A stretch of 11,847 bases of DNA from NCBI GenBank assembly GCA_964593865.1, contig CAZQKE010000061.1:1-11847 (forward strand), read 5' to 3'. How positions within the stretch are numbered: the stretch's first letter is position 1; each line of letters begins with the position of its first letter. Positions 11,703 through 11,847 of this stretch are shown here, piece after piece. This DNA is from CAZQKE01 sp964593865 (GTDB lineage: Bacteria > Chloroflexota > Anaerolineae > JAAYZQ01). The notes beneath the pieces were generated by a model. The model had not been told where the DNA came from. It made no database searches and saw only the letters and a program-made list of their open reading frames with translations. Position numbers and translations under genes: made by a program.

Positions 11703-11847
11703 ATGGACCGGTACTTGCACTTTCAGGCCGACCGGATTGAACAGGTCTTTGCCAGCCACAAGGTCCCCGCCCGCGTCGTCGGCGGGACCGTCACCCCGCG
11801 GCTGGTCCGCTTCCGCGTGGCAACCCCCCTCGGCATCAAGGTCAAGC
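11703..11847 (+). CDS. Probable FtsK/SpoIIIE-type DNA translocase, N-terminal part (cut by window edge)
   Basis: Forty-eight codons are visible before the window ends. The ATG at 11703 has a good GGAGG ribosome binding site eight bases upstream. The segment RIEQVFASHKVPARVVGG, then TVTPRLVRFRVATPLGIKV, resembles the alpha/beta region that precedes the motor in FtsK/SpoIIIE proteins ('...GVPARVVG...GP.VTRYEL.PA.GVKV'). The N-terminus has no membrane segment, so it would be a soluble, short FtsK-like form. Such proteins pump double-stranded DNA using ATP, in chromosome segregation or in mobile elements. Walker motifs are outside the window, so the call is moderate. Whether it shares the SOS promoter with the cysteine-rich gene, 289 bp away, is not clear; no separate promoter stands out. 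Confidence 0.5.
   Translation, partial: MDRYLHFQADRIEQVFASHKVPARVVGGTVTPRLVRFRVATPLGIKVK

Overview
The window reads as core-chromosome DNA from a GC-rich bacterium, most likely a member of the Chloroflexota. That assignment is an inference. It rests on the LexA-type operators (GAAC-N4-GTTC, the Gram-positive/Chloroflexota form), the style of the proteins, and the co-occurrence of Mre and Min systems in one cluster. No rRNA or other strong taxonomic marker is present.

Layout. Positions 1-10620 are almost entirely coding on the minus strand. Read in transcription order from the right, they are mreB, mreC, mreD, mrdA (PBP2), a membrane-anchored C39-like cysteine peptidase, minC, minD, minE and a rodA/ftsW-family SEDS gene. 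A separate unit follows: infC, rpmI, rplT and the start of a TrmH/SpoU-family RNA methyltransferase cut by the left edge. Three minus-strand promoters with 17-bp spacers can be read: before mreB (10818-10846), before minC (5156-5184) and before infC (1428-1456). The first unit builds the sidewall: MreB filament, MreC/MreD scaffold, PBP2 transpeptidase and SEDS glycosyltransferase. The Min genes place the division site. The second unit is the classic IF3-L35-L20 translation operon, and its infC appears to start at a rare AUU codon.

To the right of mreB the strand switches. A 334-bp divergent intergenic region carries the mreB promoter and, on the plus strand, a near-consensus sigma-70 promoter (TTGACA-N17-TACAAT). 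Two perfect LexA-type boxes, exact reverse complements of each other, lie on this promoter: one inside the spacer and one at the predicted start of transcription. It drives a 152-residue cysteine-rich protein that I cannot name. Next comes the N-terminus of a probable FtsK/SpoIIIE-type DNA translocase, cut by the right edge.

A dispersed intergenic repeat of about 130-150 bp occurs upstream of minE (inside the minD-minE gap) and upstream of the FtsK-like gene, in the same orientation relative to each downstream gene. A decayed third copy lies between infC and rodA. The best candidate for something undescribed is the SOS-controlled cysteine-rich gene: a damage-inducible gene of unknown function beside the cell-shape/division cluster and a chromosome translocase.
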